Shown: piece after piece, positions 15,747 to 25,582 of the stretch | Layout of the letters: each line of letters starts with the position of its first letter | Numbering within the stretch: position 1 is the first letter of the stretch | NCBI GenBank assembly: GCA_910575265.1 | Contig: CAJTEA010000001.1 | Coordinates: forward strand, 124,001 to 188,000 | Length of the DNA: 64,000 nt | Direction of reading: 5' to 3' | DNA from: Oscillospiraceae bacterium | GTDB lineage: Bacteria > Bacillota > Clostridia > Oscillospirales > Oscillospiraceae | Position numbers and translations under genes: made by a program | The notes under the pieces: generated by a model | Databases searched by the model: none | The model's input: the letters and a program-made list of their open reading frames with translations, nothing else | What the model was told of the DNA's origin: nothing

Positions 15747-18026
15747 TTATTTCAGCTTCCAGATATCCTCGTTGTACTGCTGGATGGTCCGGTCAGAGGA
15801 GAAGTAACCCGATTTGGCGATGTTCACCAGCATCTTTCTCGCCCAGGCGCGGCGGTCGCCGTAGTCCTGAACGGCCTGCTCCTTCACGGTAATATAGTCC
15901 TCCACATCCAGCAGGGCCATAAACCAGTCCTTGTATTTCATGTCCTTCCACAGCGCGGACAGCTCCGCCGGGTCGCCGATGGCCAGCAGCTCGGGGGAGA
16001 CAATAAAGTCCACCAGCCGCTCCACCGCCGGACGGTGGTAGAAGTCCAGAGGGCGGTAGCTCCGGCCGTCCGGCTCATTGCCCTTATACAGCCCGATCAC
16101 CGTGTCGCTGTGCTGGCCGAAGGTGTAGATGTTCTCCTCCCCCACCAGCTGGGCGATCTCCACATTGGCCCCGTCCAGGGTGCCCAGGGTGACGGCGCCG
16201 TTGGCCATGAACTTCATATTTCCGGTGCCGCTGGCCTCCTTGGAGGCCAGGGAAATCTGCTCGGAGATGTCACAGGCGGGAATCAGCCGCTCCGCCCAAG
16301 TGACGTTGTAGTTCTCCACCATAGCCACCCGCAGCCAGGGCCGGACCTGGGGGTCCCGCTCGATAAGCTTTTGCAGACAGAGGATCAGGTGGATGATCCG
16401 CTTGGCCATAATATAGGCGGGGGCGGCCTTGGCCCCGAAAATCACGGTCACCGGCTGCTCAGGCAGCTTGCCGGACTTGATTTCCAGGTACTTGTGGATG
16501 ACATACAGGGCGTTCATCTGCTGCCGCTTGTACTCGTGGAGGCGCTTGACCTGGATGTCAAAGACGGACTGGGGGTCCAGCTCAAGGTGCTGAACAGCCC
16601 ACAGGATCCGGCACAGGTGGTTCTTGTTATGCTGCTTCACCTCCAGCAGGCGGTCCAGCACCGCGTCGTCGTCGATATGCTCCAGCAGCCGTTCCAGTTT
16701 GCGGGCATCCTGCCGCCAGTCGGCGCCGACGCAGTCATCGATGAGGGCGGTGAGCTGTGGATCGCAGGCCTCCAGCCAGCGGCGGAAGGTGACGCCGTTG
16801 GTCTTGTTGTTGAATTTCCCCGGGTAGAGGTCGTAGAAGGGCTTCAGCTCGGAGTTCTTCAAAATCTCCGTGTGGAGGGCGGCCACGCCGTTCACCGAGA
16901 AGCCGCAGTGGATGTCCATGTGGGCCATATGGACCAGGTTCTGGCTGTCCAGAATGGCCACGCGGGGGTCGGGATGGAGCTCCTTCATCCGGCGGTCCAG
17001 CTCCTGAATCACGGGCACCAGCTGGGGAGCCACCTTTTCAATAAAGGACAGGGGCCACTTCTCCAGGGCCTCGGCCAGGATGGTGTGGTTGGTGTAGGCG
17101 CAGGCGCGGCGGACCTGGTCCAGAGCCTGGTCAAAGGACAAGCCCTTTCCGGTCAGCAGACGGATCAGCTCGGGAATGACCATGGAGGGGTGGGTGTCGT
17201 TGATCTGAACCACCACATGGTCGGCAAGGGTGTCCGGAGCGTAGCCCTTGGCCTCCAGCTCGGACAGGATGAGCTGAGCTCCGGCGGACACCATGAAATA
17301 CTGCTGATACACCCGGAGCAGCCGGCCGGCCTCGTCGCTGTCGTCGGGGTAGAGGAAGGAGGTGAGCCGGTGGGCGATGTCCGTTTTGTCAAAGTCGATG
17401 CCCACCCAGGGCTGGCCGGCGGGCTCGGCCACGTCGAAGAGGTGGAGCCGGTTGGCGTACTCGTTGTTGGCTCCGGGGATGGCGATATCATAGAGCACCG
17501 CCTTCAGGTCAAAGCCGCCGAAGGGGACGTTGAAGCTCAGCCCGGTGGGGATCAGCCAGCTGTCCGTCTCCATCCAGGGGTCGGGGACCTCGGTCTGGCG
17601 GCTGTGGTCAAATTTCTGCTTGAACAGGCCGTAGTGGTAGTTCAGGCCAACGCCATCGCCGGGCAGGCCAAGAGCGGCGATGGAGTCCAGAAAGCAGGCG
17701 GCCAGACGGCCCAGACCGCCGTTGCCCAGGGAGGGCTCCGGCTCCATGGACTCGATGACCCCCAGGTCCCGGCCCAGGTCGGCCAGCAGCTTCTTCACCG
17801 GCTCATACAGCCCCAGGGCCAGCAGATTGTTGCTCAGCAGCTTGCCCATAAGGAACTCAGCGGAAAAGTAATAGAGCTTCCGTCCGCCGGCGGGGGCGGG
17901 GCGGTCCTGGGCCAGACAGCGGGTGAGAAGGAGCAGCGCCTCATAGAGCTGCCGGTCATCACACTGGTCGGGAGCGCAGCCAAAGCGCTCCTGTGTCATC
18001 TGCCAGAGTTGTTCATTCAGTTGCAT
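15747..18026 (-). CDS. glgP: Glycogen/maltodextrin phosphorylase
   Basis: This 759-residue cytosolic enzyme splits glycogen or maltodextrin with phosphate to give glucose 1-phosphate. Family features: YFSAEFLMG near residue 55, [15 protein letters not shown] near 97-111, [19 protein letters not shown], and the pyridoxal-phosphate loop [10 protein letters not shown] with Lys605. Length fits the short bacterial type without the regulatory extension. It starts one base after the malQ stop, so it is the last gene of the maltodextrin operon. A stop-proximal bidirectional terminator follows. Confidence 0.96.
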   Translation of the reverse strand: MQLNEQLWQMTQERFGCAPDQCDDRQLYEALLLLTRCLAQDRPAPAGGRKLYYFSAEFLMGKLLSNNLLALGLYEPVKKLLADLGRDLGVIESMEPEPSLGNGGLGRLAACFLDSIAALGLPGDGVGLNYHYGLFKQKFDHSRQTEVPDPWMETDSWLIPTGLSFNVPFGGFDLKAVLYDIAIPGANNEYANRLHLFDVAEPAGQPWVGIDFDKTDIAHRLTSFLYPDDSDEAGRLLRVYQQYFMVSAGAQLILSELEAKGYAPDTLADHVVVQINDTHPSMVIPELIRLLTGKGLSFDQALDQVRRACAYTNHTILAEALEKWPLSFIEKVAPQLVPVIQELDRRMKELHPDPRVAILDSQNLVHMAHMDIHCGFSVNGVAALHTEILKNSELKPFYDLYPGKFNNKTNGVTFRRWLEACDPQLTALIDDCVGADWRQDARKLERLLEHIDDDAVLDRLLEVKQHNKNHLCRILWAVQHLELDPQSVFDIQVKRLHEYKRQQMNALYVIHKYLEIKSGKLPEQPVTVIFGAKAAPAYIMAKRIIHLILCLQKLIERDPQVRPWLRVAMVENYNVTWAERLIPACDISEQISLASKEASGTGNMKFMANGAVTLGTLDGANVEIAQLVGEENIYTFGQHSDTVIGLYKGNEPDGRSYRPLDFYHRPAVERLVDFIVSPELLAIGDPAELSALWKDMKYKDWFMALLDVEDYITVKEQAVQDYGDRRAWARKMLVNIAKSGYFSSDRTIQQYNEDIWKLK

Positions 18027-18027
18027 G

Positions 18028-19530
18028 TCAGTGTTTCTCCTTCCTGGTTGGTTTGGGCAGGCGCTGATACACCTTCATCTCCCGGCGCAGCCGCCGGGAC
18101 AGTGTTTCGTCAAAGGTACCGGGCAGGGTTCTCCACTTCCAATTGTTCCCAAGGGTGGATGGGATATTCATCCGGGCCTCGCGGCCCAGGCCAAGCAGGT
18201 CCTGGAACTGCATCACCGCCAGGTCGGCGGGGGAGGCCCAGGCGGAGCGCATCATACCCCAGTGATAGCCCTCCCGGGCGCTCAGGCGCAGATAGGCCTT
18301 GGCAAAGGACACATCCTTCTTGGGCGCGGAGGACATCCAGCCCTGAATGGTGTCGTTGTCGTGAGTGCCGGTGTATACCACGCAGTGGGTGGGGTAACAG
18401 TGGGGCAGGTAGTCGCTGCCCGCGTCCCGGCTGTCAAAGGCGAACTCCAGGATTTTCATGCCGGGGTAGCCGGACTGCTTGAGAAGTTTTTTCACCGAGG
18501 GGGTAAGGAAGCCCAGATCCTCGGCGATGATGTCCTTTTTGCCCAGAGTCTTGTTCACGATTTTGAAAAAATCAATGCCCGGCCCGGGACGCCAGCGGCC
18601 GTTTTTGGCGGTGTCGTCCCCAAAGGGGATGGCGTAGTAGGAGTCGAAGCCCCGGAAATGGTCGACGCGCAGAGTGTCGCAAATTTGGAACTGCCAGGCG
18701 ATCCGTTTGAGCCACCAGGCGTAGCCGTCCTCCTTCATCTTCTCCCAGTCAAACAGCGGGTTGCCCCACAGCTGGCCGTCGGCGGAGAAGCCGTCCGGTG
18801 GGCAGCCGGCCACCTCGGTGGGCCGGCCGTTCTCGTCCAACTGGAACTGTTCCGGGTTGGCCCACACGTCGGCGCTGTCCAGGGCCACATAGATGGGCAG
18901 GTCGCCAATAATGGAGATGCCTTTTTGATTGACATACTCCTTCAAGCTCCACCACTGGCTGAAAAAGAGGTGCTGCGCCCACTTCCAGAAGTCGATCTCG
19001 GCGGCCAGCTCTTTTTTCACCTGCTCCAGAGCGGCAGGCTTACGCAGACGCAGCTCCTCCGGCCAATCCAGCCAGGGGGCTCCGCCGAATTTGTCTTTCA
19101 GGGCCATAAACAGAGCGTAGTCCTCCAGCCAGTCCGCCCCCCAGAGGGTGCCCCGCATATCGAACTTATCCCCCCGCGACAGCCGGGAGACCGCCAGGCG
19201 CAGGACCTCAAAGCGGTTTTGATAGAGAACCGCGTAATCTACCCGCTCAGGGTCGCTCCCCCAGTTCATGGACTGATACTCTTCCGGCCTCAAAAGCCCC
19301 CACTCGGCCAGAATATCCAGGTCGATAAAGTAGGGGTTGCCGGCGAAGGAGGAGAAGGACTGGTAAGGGGAATCGCCGTAGCTGGTGGGGCCAACGGGGA
19401 GGAGCTGCCAGCAGCTCTGGCCCCCGGCGGCCAGAAAGTCGGCGAATTTGTAGGCCTCCGCCCCCAGGGTGCCGATGCCGCAGGGGGAGGGCAGAGAGGA
19501 GATTGGCATTAAAATTCCTGCTTTTCTCAC
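18028..19530 (-). CDS. malQ: 4-alpha-glucanotransferase (GH77)
   Basis: This 500-residue cytosolic enzyme transfers glucan chains between maltodextrins and prepares substrates for the phosphorylase. Motifs: [19 protein letters not shown] at the N-terminus, [38 protein letters not shown] with nucleophile Asp290, AEDLG with acid/base Glu337, and GTHDND near 388. The start is GTG 19530 after AGGTGA; translation from it gives [12 protein letters not shown]. It lies directly before glgP and after the LacI-type regulator. Confidence 0.96.
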   Translation of the reverse strand: MRKAGILMPISSLPSPCGIGTLGAEAYKFADFLAAGGQSCWQLLPVGPTSYGDSPYQSFSSFAGNPYFIDLDILAEWGLLRPEEYQSMNWGSDPERVDYAVLYQNRFEVLRLAVSRLSRGDKFDMRGTLWGADWLEDYALFMALKDKFGGAPWLDWPEELRLRKPAALEQVKKELAAEIDFWKWAQHLFFSQWWSLKEYVNQKGISIIGDLPIYVALDSADVWANPEQFQLDENGRPTEVAGCPPDGFSADGQLWGNPLFDWEKMKEDGYAWWLKRIAWQFQICDTLRVDHFRGFDSYYAIPFGDDTAKNGRWRPGPGIDFFKIVNKTLGKKDIIAEDLGFLTPSVKKLLKQSGYPGMKILEFAFDSRDAGSDYLPHCYPTHCVVYTGTHDNDTIQGWMSSAPKKDVSFAKAYLRLSAREGYHWGMMRSAWASPADLAVMQFQDLLGLGREARMNIPSTLGNNWKWRTLPGTFDETLSRRLRREMKVYQRLPKPTRKEKH

Positions 19531-19555
19531 AAAGTCTCACCTGTTTCTGTTAGAA

Positions 19556-19582
19556 TAAAGGGCCGCCCTGGGGCGGCCCTTT
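19556..19582. terminator. Hairpin between regulator and malQ
   Basis: AAAGGGCCGCCC and GGGCGGCCCTTT form a strong stem (19556-19582). On the minus strand it ends in CCCTTTATTC, only a weak T-run, so some transcription may pass into malQ-glgP. Confidence 0.6.
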
Positions 19583-19585
19583 TGG

Positions 19586-20593
19586 TCAGGAAAGCCGCGC
19601 CACGCTCTCCCCCTCAATCAGCTGAAAGGGGACCAGCTCGTGGACGGGGGGGCTGTTGCGGGTAATGCCCCGAAGAAGGGTGTCTACCCCCCGCTCGGCC
19701 AGCCGCTGGGCGTCCTGACGGACGGTGGTCAGCCGGGGCAGGGAATACTGGCCGGTGACGATGCCGTCGTAGCCCACCACCGAGATATCCTCCGGGACCC
19801 GCTTGCCCAGGTCGTTGAGGGCTCGGATGGCCCCCAGGGCCATCACGTCGCTGATGGCGAAGATGGCGGTCAGGTCGGGGCAGCGCTCCAGCAGGTTCCG
19901 GGTAGCGGCGTAAGCCTCAGGCATGGAGTAGCGGCAGGGCTCGCACTGCCGGTCCACGTCGAAGGGCAGGCCCAGACGCCGGCAGGCGCCCAGACAGCCC
20001 GTCAGGCGGCGGTAGCTGATCTGGGAACAGGACCAATTGCCCCCCAGCAGGCCAATGTGCCGGTGTCCCTGCCCGGCCAGCAGCTGAATAACCTGGTCGG
20101 CCGCCTCCTGGTCGTCGGTGGTAAAGGAGGACAGGTTGTCAAAGCCCAGCTCCCGGGCGGTATTGGTCAGCAGCACACAGGGGACGGCGATGGGGGCGAA
20201 GCCCGCCTGAAACAGCTCCAGGTCGCCCCCCAGAAAGAGGATTCCCATGGGCCGGCGCTCCCGGCACAGCTGGCCGGCGAAGGCCACCTCGTTGGCGTCC
20301 TCATCCAGGTAGTAGACGGCGGCGTCCTGCCCGGCGTCCCGCAGGAGGGACTGGACCGTCTCCACCAGCTCAGCGAACAGAAAGTTCATGGTGCCCTTCA
20401 CGATGATGGCGATGCTGGAAGAGGCCTGCTGCTTTAAATGCTTGGCGTTGTTGTTGGGCTGAAAGCCCTGCTCCTCCACCACGGCCATAACCTTGCGCCG
20501 GGTTTCCGCGCTGACGTCTGGGTGGTCGTTGAGCACCCGGGATACGGTGGCCACACCGCACCCGGACAGCCGGGCGATATCCTTGATGGTCAC
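19586..20593 (-). CDS. LacI-family regulator, probable maltose regulon repressor
   Basis: This 335-residue repressor has an N-terminal helix-turn-helix ([20 protein letters not shown], residues 2-21), the hinge helix ([11 protein letters not shown]) and a periplasmic-binding-protein-like ligand domain (about 60-330) with [25 protein letters not shown] and VVGYDG. Its position between the sugar permeases and malQ-glgP indicates a maltodextrin-responsive repressor of the MalR type; the ligand is inferred. The operator candidate is the palindrome at 23978-24003. It has its own promoter at 20623-20651. Confidence 0.88.
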   Translation of the reverse strand: MTIKDIARLSGCGVATVSRVLNDHPDVSAETRRKVMAVVEEQGFQPNNNAKHLKQQASSSIAIIVKGTMNFLFAELVETVQSLLRDAGQDAAVYYLDEDANEVAFAGQLCRERRPMGILFLGGDLELFQAGFAPIAVPCVLLTNTARELGFDNLSSFTTDDQEAADQVIQLLAGQGHRHIGLLGGNWSCSQISYRRLTGCLGACRRLGLPFDVDRQCEPCRYSMPEAYAATRNLLERCPDLTAIFAISDVMALGAIRALNDLGKRVPEDISVVGYDGIVTGQYSLPRLTTVRQDAQRLAERGVDTLLRGITRNSPPVHELVPFQLIEGESVARLS

Positions 20594-20622
20594 CTTGTAT
20601 CCCTTCTCTCTACAGCTCGGTT

Positions 20623-20651
20623 ATTCTAGCACACTTCTTAAAAAAACACAA
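20623..20651 (-). promoter_or_regulatory. Promoter of the LacI-type regulator
   Basis: On the minus strand TTGTGT (20646-20651), 17 bp, TAGAAT (20623-20628). Confidence 0.6.
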
Positions 20652-20665
20652 GCCAGGTTATTCCG

Positions 20666-21526
20666 TTAACCCTTCACCGCGCCGGCGGCCACACCCTTGA
20701 TGATGTGCTTCTGGCAGGTGAGATAGAACACGATGACCGGAATGATAGACAGCAGGATCAGTGCCATGGTGGCGCCCAGATCCACAGTGCCGTAGCTGCC
20801 CTTCAGGTACTGGATGTGGATGGGGATGGTGCGGTACAGGTTTTTGTCCAGCACCAGATAGGGCAGCAGGAAGTCGTTCCACACCCACATGATCTCCAGG
20901 ATGCCCACAGAAACCATGGTGGGCTTGAGCATGGGCACCACCACGGAGAAGTAGGTGCGCAGGGGTCCGCAGCCGTCGATGGCGGCGGCCTCCTCGATCT
21001 CCAGGGGGATGGACTTGACAAAGCCCACGAACATGAAGATGGCCAGTCCCGCGCCGAAGCCCAGGTAGATGATGGGGATGGTCCAAGGGGTGTTCAGGTG
21101 GAGGCTGTTGGCCGTCTTAGACAGGGTGAACATGACCATCTGGAAGGGGACCACCATAGAGAACACGCACAGGAAGTACAGCGCCTTGCAGAACAGGGAG
21201 TTCACCCGGGCGATGTACCAGGCGGCCATGGAGGTGCACAGCAGGATCAGGGCGGTGGACAGCAGGGTGATGACCACGCTGTAGAGCACCGATTTGGCGA
21301 AGGGGTAGTTGCCGAAGGTCATGCCCTTGATAAAGTTCTCAAAGCCGGCGTACATCTCACCGGTGGGCAGGGCAAAGGTGTCGGTCTTGACAAAGGTGTT
21401 CAGCTTAAAGGAGTTGATGACCACCGCTACCACAGGAAGCACATAGATCACGCAGATGACGGCCAGCGCGGCGGACAGGACGGTCTTGCGGCGGGCCTCG
21501 GCGGAGAGCGTTTTCTTGGTGTTCAT
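20666..21526 (-). CDS. Carbohydrate ABC transporter permease, MalG type
   Basis: This 286-residue inner-membrane permease has six predicted helices and the EAA loop (PLEIEEAAAIDGCGPLRTYF, near residues 185-204) that contacts the ATPase. It forms a heterodimer with the next permease. I start it at ATG 21526, which overlaps the stop of the partner by one base (TAATG) and has AGGAGG upstream inside that gene. No ATPase gene lies in the operon; as is common for this family, a shared ATPase such as MsiK encoded elsewhere probably powers it. Confidence 0.93.
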   Translation of the reverse strand: MNTKKTLSAEARRKTVLSAALAVICVIYVLPVVAVVINSFKLNTFVKTDTFALPTGEMYAGFENFIKGMTFGNYPFAKSVLYSVVITLLSTALILLCTSMAAWYIARVNSLFCKALYFLCVFSMVVPFQMVMFTLSKTANSLHLNTPWTIPIIYLGFGAGLAIFMFVGFVKSIPLEIEEAAAIDGCGPLRTYFSVVVPMLKPTMVSVGILEIMWVWNDFLLPYLVLDKNLYRTIPIHIQYLKGSYGTVDLGATMALILLSIIPVIVFYLTCQKHIIKGVAAGAVKG

Positions 21527-22419
21527 TACTGCTGTACCTCCTTTTTGCGTGTGTAGCCCAGCTGGCACAGGCCAAGTCCGGCCACCAGAACGAAGAATAC
21601 CACAGCCTTGGCCTGAGAGGAGCCGCCGGAGGCGTTGAAGGTGTTGAAGATGTTCAGGGCCAGCATCTCGGTGGTCTTGATGGTGCCGCCGCCGGGCTGG
21701 ATGATGAAGGGCTGGCCGGCGGTGAGGGCCAGATTCTGGTCGAAGAGCTTGAAGCCGTTGGTCAGGGACAGGAACATGCAGATGGTAATGGAGGGCATTA
21801 CGTTGGGGATGGTCACCTTGAACAGGGTGGTCCACCGGGAGGCGCCGTCAATGCGGGCGGCCTCCAGCATCTCCCCGGGCACGTTCTGCAGCCCCGCGAT
21901 GTAGATGATCATCATATAGCCGATCTGCTGCCAGCACATGAGGATGATTAAGCCCCAGAAGCCGTATTTGCTCTCCAGCAGGATAGAGGTGGTGTACCAG
22001 CTGAGGATGCCGTCAAAGATCATGGACCAGATATAGCCCAGCACGATGCCGCCGATGAGGTTGGGCATGAAGAACACGGTGCGGAACAGGTTGCTGCCCT
22101 TGATGCCCTGGGTGAGGGCGTAAGCCACGGCGAAGGCCAGCACATTGATCAGCACCAGGGACACCACGGCGAACAGGGCGGTGTACCAGAAGGCGTGGCG
22201 GAAGCCCGCGTCCTGAAACGCCTTGGCGTAGTTGTCCAGGCCGATGAATTTGGCGTTGGATATGGTCTTGAACCGGCACAGGGACAGCCAGATGCCCTGG
22301 AGGAAAGGCCAGACGAAGCCGATGAAAAAGGCGATTACCACAGGGCCCAGAAACAGCGGGCTCCACAGCCGAGTGGCGCGGCGAATCGAGTTGCTGTTGG
22401 AAATTTTCTTCGTTTTCAA
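21526..22419 (-). CDS. Carbohydrate ABC transporter permease, MalF type
   Basis: This 297-residue inner-membrane permease has six predicted helices and the EAA loop (PGEMLEAARIDGASRWTTLF). I chose the TTG start at 22419 because GAGGAGC lies 7 bases upstream and the product (KTKKISNSNSIRRATRLW before helix 1) fits the family; an upstream frame to 22500 reads through the intergenic repeat. It is separated from the binding-protein gene by about 177 bases with two hairpins, which would lower expression relative to the binding protein. Confidence 0.92.
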   Translation of the reverse strand: MKTKKISNSNSIRRATRLWSPLFLGPVVIAFFIGFVWPFLQGIWLSLCRFKTISNAKFIGLDNYAKAFQDAGFRHAFWYTALFAVVSLVLINVLAFAVAYALTQGIKGSNLFRTVFFMPNLIGGIVLGYIWSMIFDGILSWYTTSILLESKYGFWGLIILMCWQQIGYMMIIYIAGLQNVPGEMLEAARIDGASRWTTLFKVTIPNVMPSITICMFLSLTNGFKLFDQNLALTAGQPFIIQPGGGTIKTTEMLALNIFNTFNASGGSSQAKAVVFFVLVAGLGLCQLGYTRKKEVQQ

Positions 22420-22490
22420 ACGATCAGCTCCTCTTGTTTTTTGTGTAGGGACGCACATCACGCGCCCAGCTTTTTGCGTCAAAACGCGGC

Positions 22491-22515
22491 GGGCGGACAA
22501 TGTCCGCCCCTACAT
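22491..22515. repeat. REP-like hairpin element, copy 1
   Basis: GGGCGGAC-AAT-GTCCGCCC followed by CTACAT. A second copy at 61262-61286 has the same length and flank, with a compensatory C-G to T-A change in the stem. Here it lies between the sugar-binding protein gene and the permease genes. Confidence 0.7.
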
Positions 22516-22533
22516 ACGAACGAAAACGCGGGA

Positions 22534-22560
22534 CCGGGACGGGCGTTCCGCCCGCCCCGG
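22534..22560 (-). terminator. Intergenic hairpin in the maltodextrin operon
   Basis: A 12-bp stem with one mismatch (22534-22545 with 22549-22560, loop TTC) lies just after the binding-protein gene on the minus strand. There is no T-run; it probably stabilises the upstream message or causes partial termination. Confidence 0.5.
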
Positions 22561-22596
22561 CACAATGTCAAAGGGTGAAATTCAGTTTACGGGAGA

Positions 22597-23934
22597 TCAG
22601 CCGTTGACGGTCTGGTACTGTACGGACCAGCCGTCCACAAAGGCGGTGCGGAACTGCTCCCAGTTGGCGTCGGACTGGTCGGCATTATACTGGTTCAGAG
22701 CGGCGACCAGACCGCGGCGGTACTCATCCACGTTGGGCTGGTAGTTGGTGACCCAGGGCATCACGTAGCAGCCGTTGGCGGTGTACTCGGCGGCGTCGGT
22801 CAGGAAGCCGTTGGAGGACTCCACGGAATTCTTATAGGGCAGGATGCCCAGCTGCTCCACCATCTTGGCGGAGGCGTCGGGGTCGGAGACCAGCCACACC
22901 ATAAAGTCGATGGTGGCCTTCTGGTCGGCCTCAGACACGTTGGCGTTCACGGCCCAGCAGTTCTCGGTGCCGCAGTTCAGGCCCGCCTTCTCCTCGCCGG
23001 CCACGCCGCAGTAGTAGGGGATCATGGTGGCGTTGGGCACGGCTTCCGCGTAGCTGGCGTACTCCCAGGAACCCTGCACGGTGAAGGCGGCCTTGCCGTC
23101 CTTGAACTCCTGCGCGGCGTCGTGGCCGCCGGTGGCCAGGTCGGTGGGGGCGGTCAGGCTGTTGTTGATGCACAGGTCGTAGAGGTTCTTGAGGTTGTCC
23201 ATGTAGGCGCCGGTGATGGTGGCGGGGCACTCGGTCCAGGGGTCGTCCTTCTGCTCATAGAAGTACTCCAGGTTGGCCATGTGGCCGGTGAAGCGCCAGG
23301 AGGAGGAGTCGTCCATGTCGCAGGAGGTGAAAGCGTCAAAGCCCAGGGTGGCGGCGTTGGCGTGGATGTCCTCCACCACGGCCTTCAGGGAGGCGAAGTC
23401 CTTAATCTCGTCCATGGAGTGGCCGGCCCGCTCCACCAGGTCGGGGTTGACGATGATGCCGTAGCACTCATAGCAGTAGCCGATGGACACCAGCTTGCCG
23501 GCGTCATCGTAGAGGTTATAGGCGTCGGTGTTCAGCTCATTGGCGATGGCGGTGCCGGTCAGGTCCATGGCGTACTCGCCCCAGTCGGCCACACCGGCGG
23601 AGTTGCCGATGACGAACAGCGTGGGAGGCGCGTTTTTATCCATCTCGGCGGTGAGGGTCTGCTGATAGGTACCGGAGGCGGCGGTGATCACCTGGACGGG
23701 GACGCCGGTCTTCTCGGTGTAAGTGGTGGCCAGGGCCTGAGCGGTCTCGTCCAGCTCAGGCTTGAAGTTCAGCCAGTAAACCCGGCCGCCGCTGGCGTCG
23801 CCGCCGGAGTTTGAGGCGTCGCCGCCGCCGGGGTTTGAGGCGTTGCCTCCTCCCCCGCCGCCGCAGCCGGCCAGCAGGGAGAGCGCCATGGCCGCGCTGA
23901 GGGCCAGGGCCAGGATCTTTTTGGTCTTGCTCAT
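22597..23934 (-). CDS. Sugar-binding lipoprotein of an ABC importer
   Basis: This 445-residue extracellular solute-binding protein (family 1) has a lipoprotein signal peptide with lipobox LLAGC (Cys24), then a glycine/serine/asparagine-rich linker (about 25-50) and the two-lobed binding domain. Family marks include KDGKAAFTVQGSWEYASY (about 278) and a C-terminal segment that follows the mature fold. It sits outside the membrane and hands sugar to the two permeases downstream. Maltodextrin is the inferred ligand, from the malQ and glgP genes in the same cluster. Confidence 0.93.
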   Translation of the reverse strand: MSKTKKILALALSAAMALSLLAGCGGGGGGNASNPGGGDASNSGGDASGGRVYWLNFKPELDETAQALATTYTEKTGVPVQVITAASGTYQQTLTAEMDKNAPPTLFVIGNSAGVADWGEYAMDLTGTAIANELNTDAYNLYDDAGKLVSIGYCYECYGIIVNPDLVERAGHSMDEIKDFASLKAVVEDIHANAATLGFDAFTSCDMDDSSSWRFTGHMANLEYFYEQKDDPWTECPATITGAYMDNLKNLYDLCINNSLTAPTDLATGGHDAAQEFKDGKAAFTVQGSWEYASYAEAVPNATMIPYYCGVAGEEKAGLNCGTENCWAVNANVSEADQKATIDFMVWLVSDPDASAKMVEQLGILPYKNSVESSNGFLTDAAEYTANGCYVMPWVTNYQPNVDEYRRGLVAALNQYNADQSDANWEQFRTAFVDGWSVQYQTVNG

Positions 23935-23977
23935 TTCAATATCCTCCTACAATATAGATTTGTTTCCCTCCGACGTC

Positions 23978-24003
23978 TGGAAACGTTACTGGTAACGTTT
24001 CCA
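23978..24003. promoter_or_regulatory. LacI-type operator of the maltodextrin operon
   Basis: Perfect palindrome, arms of 12 bp (23978-23989 and 23992-24003) with 2 bp between; each arm holds AAACGTT. It lies just downstream of the -10 box, over the predicted start site, a classic place for repression. Confidence 0.8.
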
Positions 24004-24017
24004 AGCTGTCTGACTTT

Positions 24018-24046
24018 ATCTTAGCAACATTTCAGGTAAAATGCAA
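24018..24046 (-). promoter_or_regulatory. Promoter of the maltodextrin operon
   Basis: On the minus strand TTGCAT (24041-24046), 17 bp, TAAGAT (24018-24023), directly upstream of the operator. Confidence 0.75.
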
Positions 24047-24132
24047 GAGGAATTTAGCGTTTCCGCCTGATTTTGGAGAGGTGCAAAAAAATAAACTGGT
24101 ATTTTTGGAAGTTATCACAAAAAACGGGCGCC

Positions 24133-24182
24133 TCATTTTTTATAAAAAATGAATTGTCTTTTGTCCGGCGAAGTATTATACT
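24133..24182 (+). promoter_or_regulatory. 20-bp AT palindrome and promoter of the 24257 operon
   Basis: TCATTTTTTATAAAAAATGA (24133-24152) is a perfect palindrome. TTGTCT (24154-24159), 17 bp and TATACT (24177-24182) follow, so the palindrome abuts the -35 as an operator or UP element. The rest of the gap 23935-24256 holds only the divergent maltodextrin promoter and operator. Confidence 0.6.
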
Positions 24183-24256
24183 ATACACAGAGGAAATATA
24201 TCCATACGGGGCCGCCCTGTTTTGGCCCCACCCATCTCAAGCGGGAGGTGTGATTG

Positions 24257-24883
24257 ATGAGCAACTACGTAATCTCTATCAGCCGGGAATTTGGAAGCGG
24301 GGGCCGCCTGATCGGCAAGCGTCTGGCCGCCGAGCTGGAAATCCCCTGCTATGACCGGACGATTATACAAAAGACATCGGAGAAGAGCGGGCTGTCTCCC
24401 GACTTTATCGCCCGGGCGGAGGAACGGGCCCGCAGCCGCTTCCATCTGGCTGTGGCCCCCGCCGGAGTGGGCCTTCCCGCCCTGGCCCATCAGGGAGTGC
24501 CGGTGAGCCACCAGGCCTTCTTTGCCCAGTCGGAGGTTATCCGGGAGCTGGCCGATGAGGGGCCCTGCGTGGTGGTGGGCCGGTGCTCCGACTATGTGCT
24601 GGGAGAGCGGCCTGAGTGTTTAAAGGTCTTTATCCACGCCGATATGGCCAGCCGGGTGGAGCGGTGTGTGGAGGAGTACCACATCCCCGCCGGCGATATG
24701 GAACGGAGAATTGTTCAGATGGACAAGGGCCGCGCAAACTATTATAACTACTATACCGGGCACATCTGGGGCGACATGCGCCGCTATGACCTGACCCTGA
24801 ACTCCGGCATGATCGGGGTGGAGGGGGCGGTACAGCTGATTGTGGCCCTGGTCAAGGCCCGTTCCGCCTGGGAGGCAAAATGA
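24257..24883 (+). CDS. Cytidylate-kinase-like family protein
   Basis: This 208-residue protein resembles the cytidylate-kinase-like family: P-loop variant SREFGSGGRLIGKRLA (about 8-23), then CYDRTII and a lid-like region with RVERCVEEYH. The true substrate of this family is not established; it is shorter and more diverged than Cmk. I start it at ATG 24257, 8 bases after GGGAGG. Its end overlaps the next gene by 4 bp. Confidence 0.8.
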   Translation: MSNYVISISREFGSGGRLIGKRLAAELEIPCYDRTIIQKTSEKSGLSPDFIARAEERARSRFHLAVAPAGVGLPALAHQGVPVSHQAFFAQSEVIRELADEGPCVVVGRCSDYVLGERPECLKVFIHADMASRVERCVEEYHIPAGDMERRIVQMDKGRANYYNYYTGHIWGDMRRYDLTLNSGMIGVEGAVQLIVALVKARSAWEAK

Positions 24884-25566
24884 CAGCCCCCTATCAGCCC
24901 AGGATACAGCTTTCGACCGGGATGGAGAGCTGTGAAAACTACCGCGCCGCCATTCTGGCCGCCGGGGGCGAACCGGTGGTCGGCTACTGTCCCAGCCCCG
25001 ACCTGAGCTGCGACGGCCTGCTGCTGTGCGGCGGCGGTGACATTGAGAGCGTCCTGTACGGTCAGGAAGACCGTGGCTCCCACCCCCCGGACCGGGAGCG
25101 GGACCGGGCGGAACTGGCCCTGTTCCAGGCCTTTTTTGCCGCGGGCAAGCCTATTTTGGGAATCTGCCGGGGGATGCAGCTCATCAATGTGGCTCTGGGA
25201 GGAACCCTTATTCAGGACCTGCCCCAGCCGGGACAGAGCTTCCACACCCTGCCCAAGGGAGACGCGGTCCATCCGGTCCGGATCCGGGAGGGCTCCCTGC
25301 TTTACGAGCGGTTTGGCCCCCTCGCTATGGTCAACAGCGCCCATCACCAGGCGGTGGACCGGCTGGGAGAGGGGCTGCGAGCCCTGGCCTGGGCGGAAAG
25401 CGGCTTTGTGGAGGCGGTGGACCGGCCCGGTTACTCCCTGCTGGGGGTCCAGTTTCATCCGGAGCGGATGTCCTTCGGTAAACGCCGCCCGGATACAGAG
25501 GACGGCGCCCCCATTTTTAACTGGTTTATCGAGGCGGCGCGTTTTGATTCGACGGGCAGAACATAA
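24880..25566 (+). CDS. Class I glutamine amidotransferase-like peptidase (C26, PuuD type)
   Basis: This 228-residue cytosolic hydrolase belongs to the gamma-glutamyl-GABA hydrolase group. The nucleophile elbow GICRGMQ holds Cys96, the oxyanion turn is LLCGGGDI (about 48-55), and the His-Glu pair is in QFHPER near residue 188. Members cleave gamma-glutamyl amides. Four-base overlap with the preceding gene implies coupled translation. Substrate not predictable. Confidence 0.85.
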   Translation: MTAPYQPRIQLSTGMESCENYRAAILAAGGEPVVGYCPSPDLSCDGLLLCGGGDIESVLYGQEDRGSHPPDRERDRAELALFQAFFAAGKPILGICRGMQLINVALGGTLIQDLPQPGQSFHTLPKGDAVHPVRIREGSLLYERFGPLAMVNSAHHQAVDRLGEGLRALAWAESGFVEAVDRPGYSLLGVQFHPERMSFGKRRPDTEDGAPIFNWFIEAARFDSTGRT

Positions 25567-25582
25567 GAAAGGAAATTCAGAC

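Noticed and set aside
15744-18482. A 912-residue plus-strand open frame
   Set aside because: It is the complement of glgP and malQ, which have complete active sites; no ribosome site or family pattern supports it.
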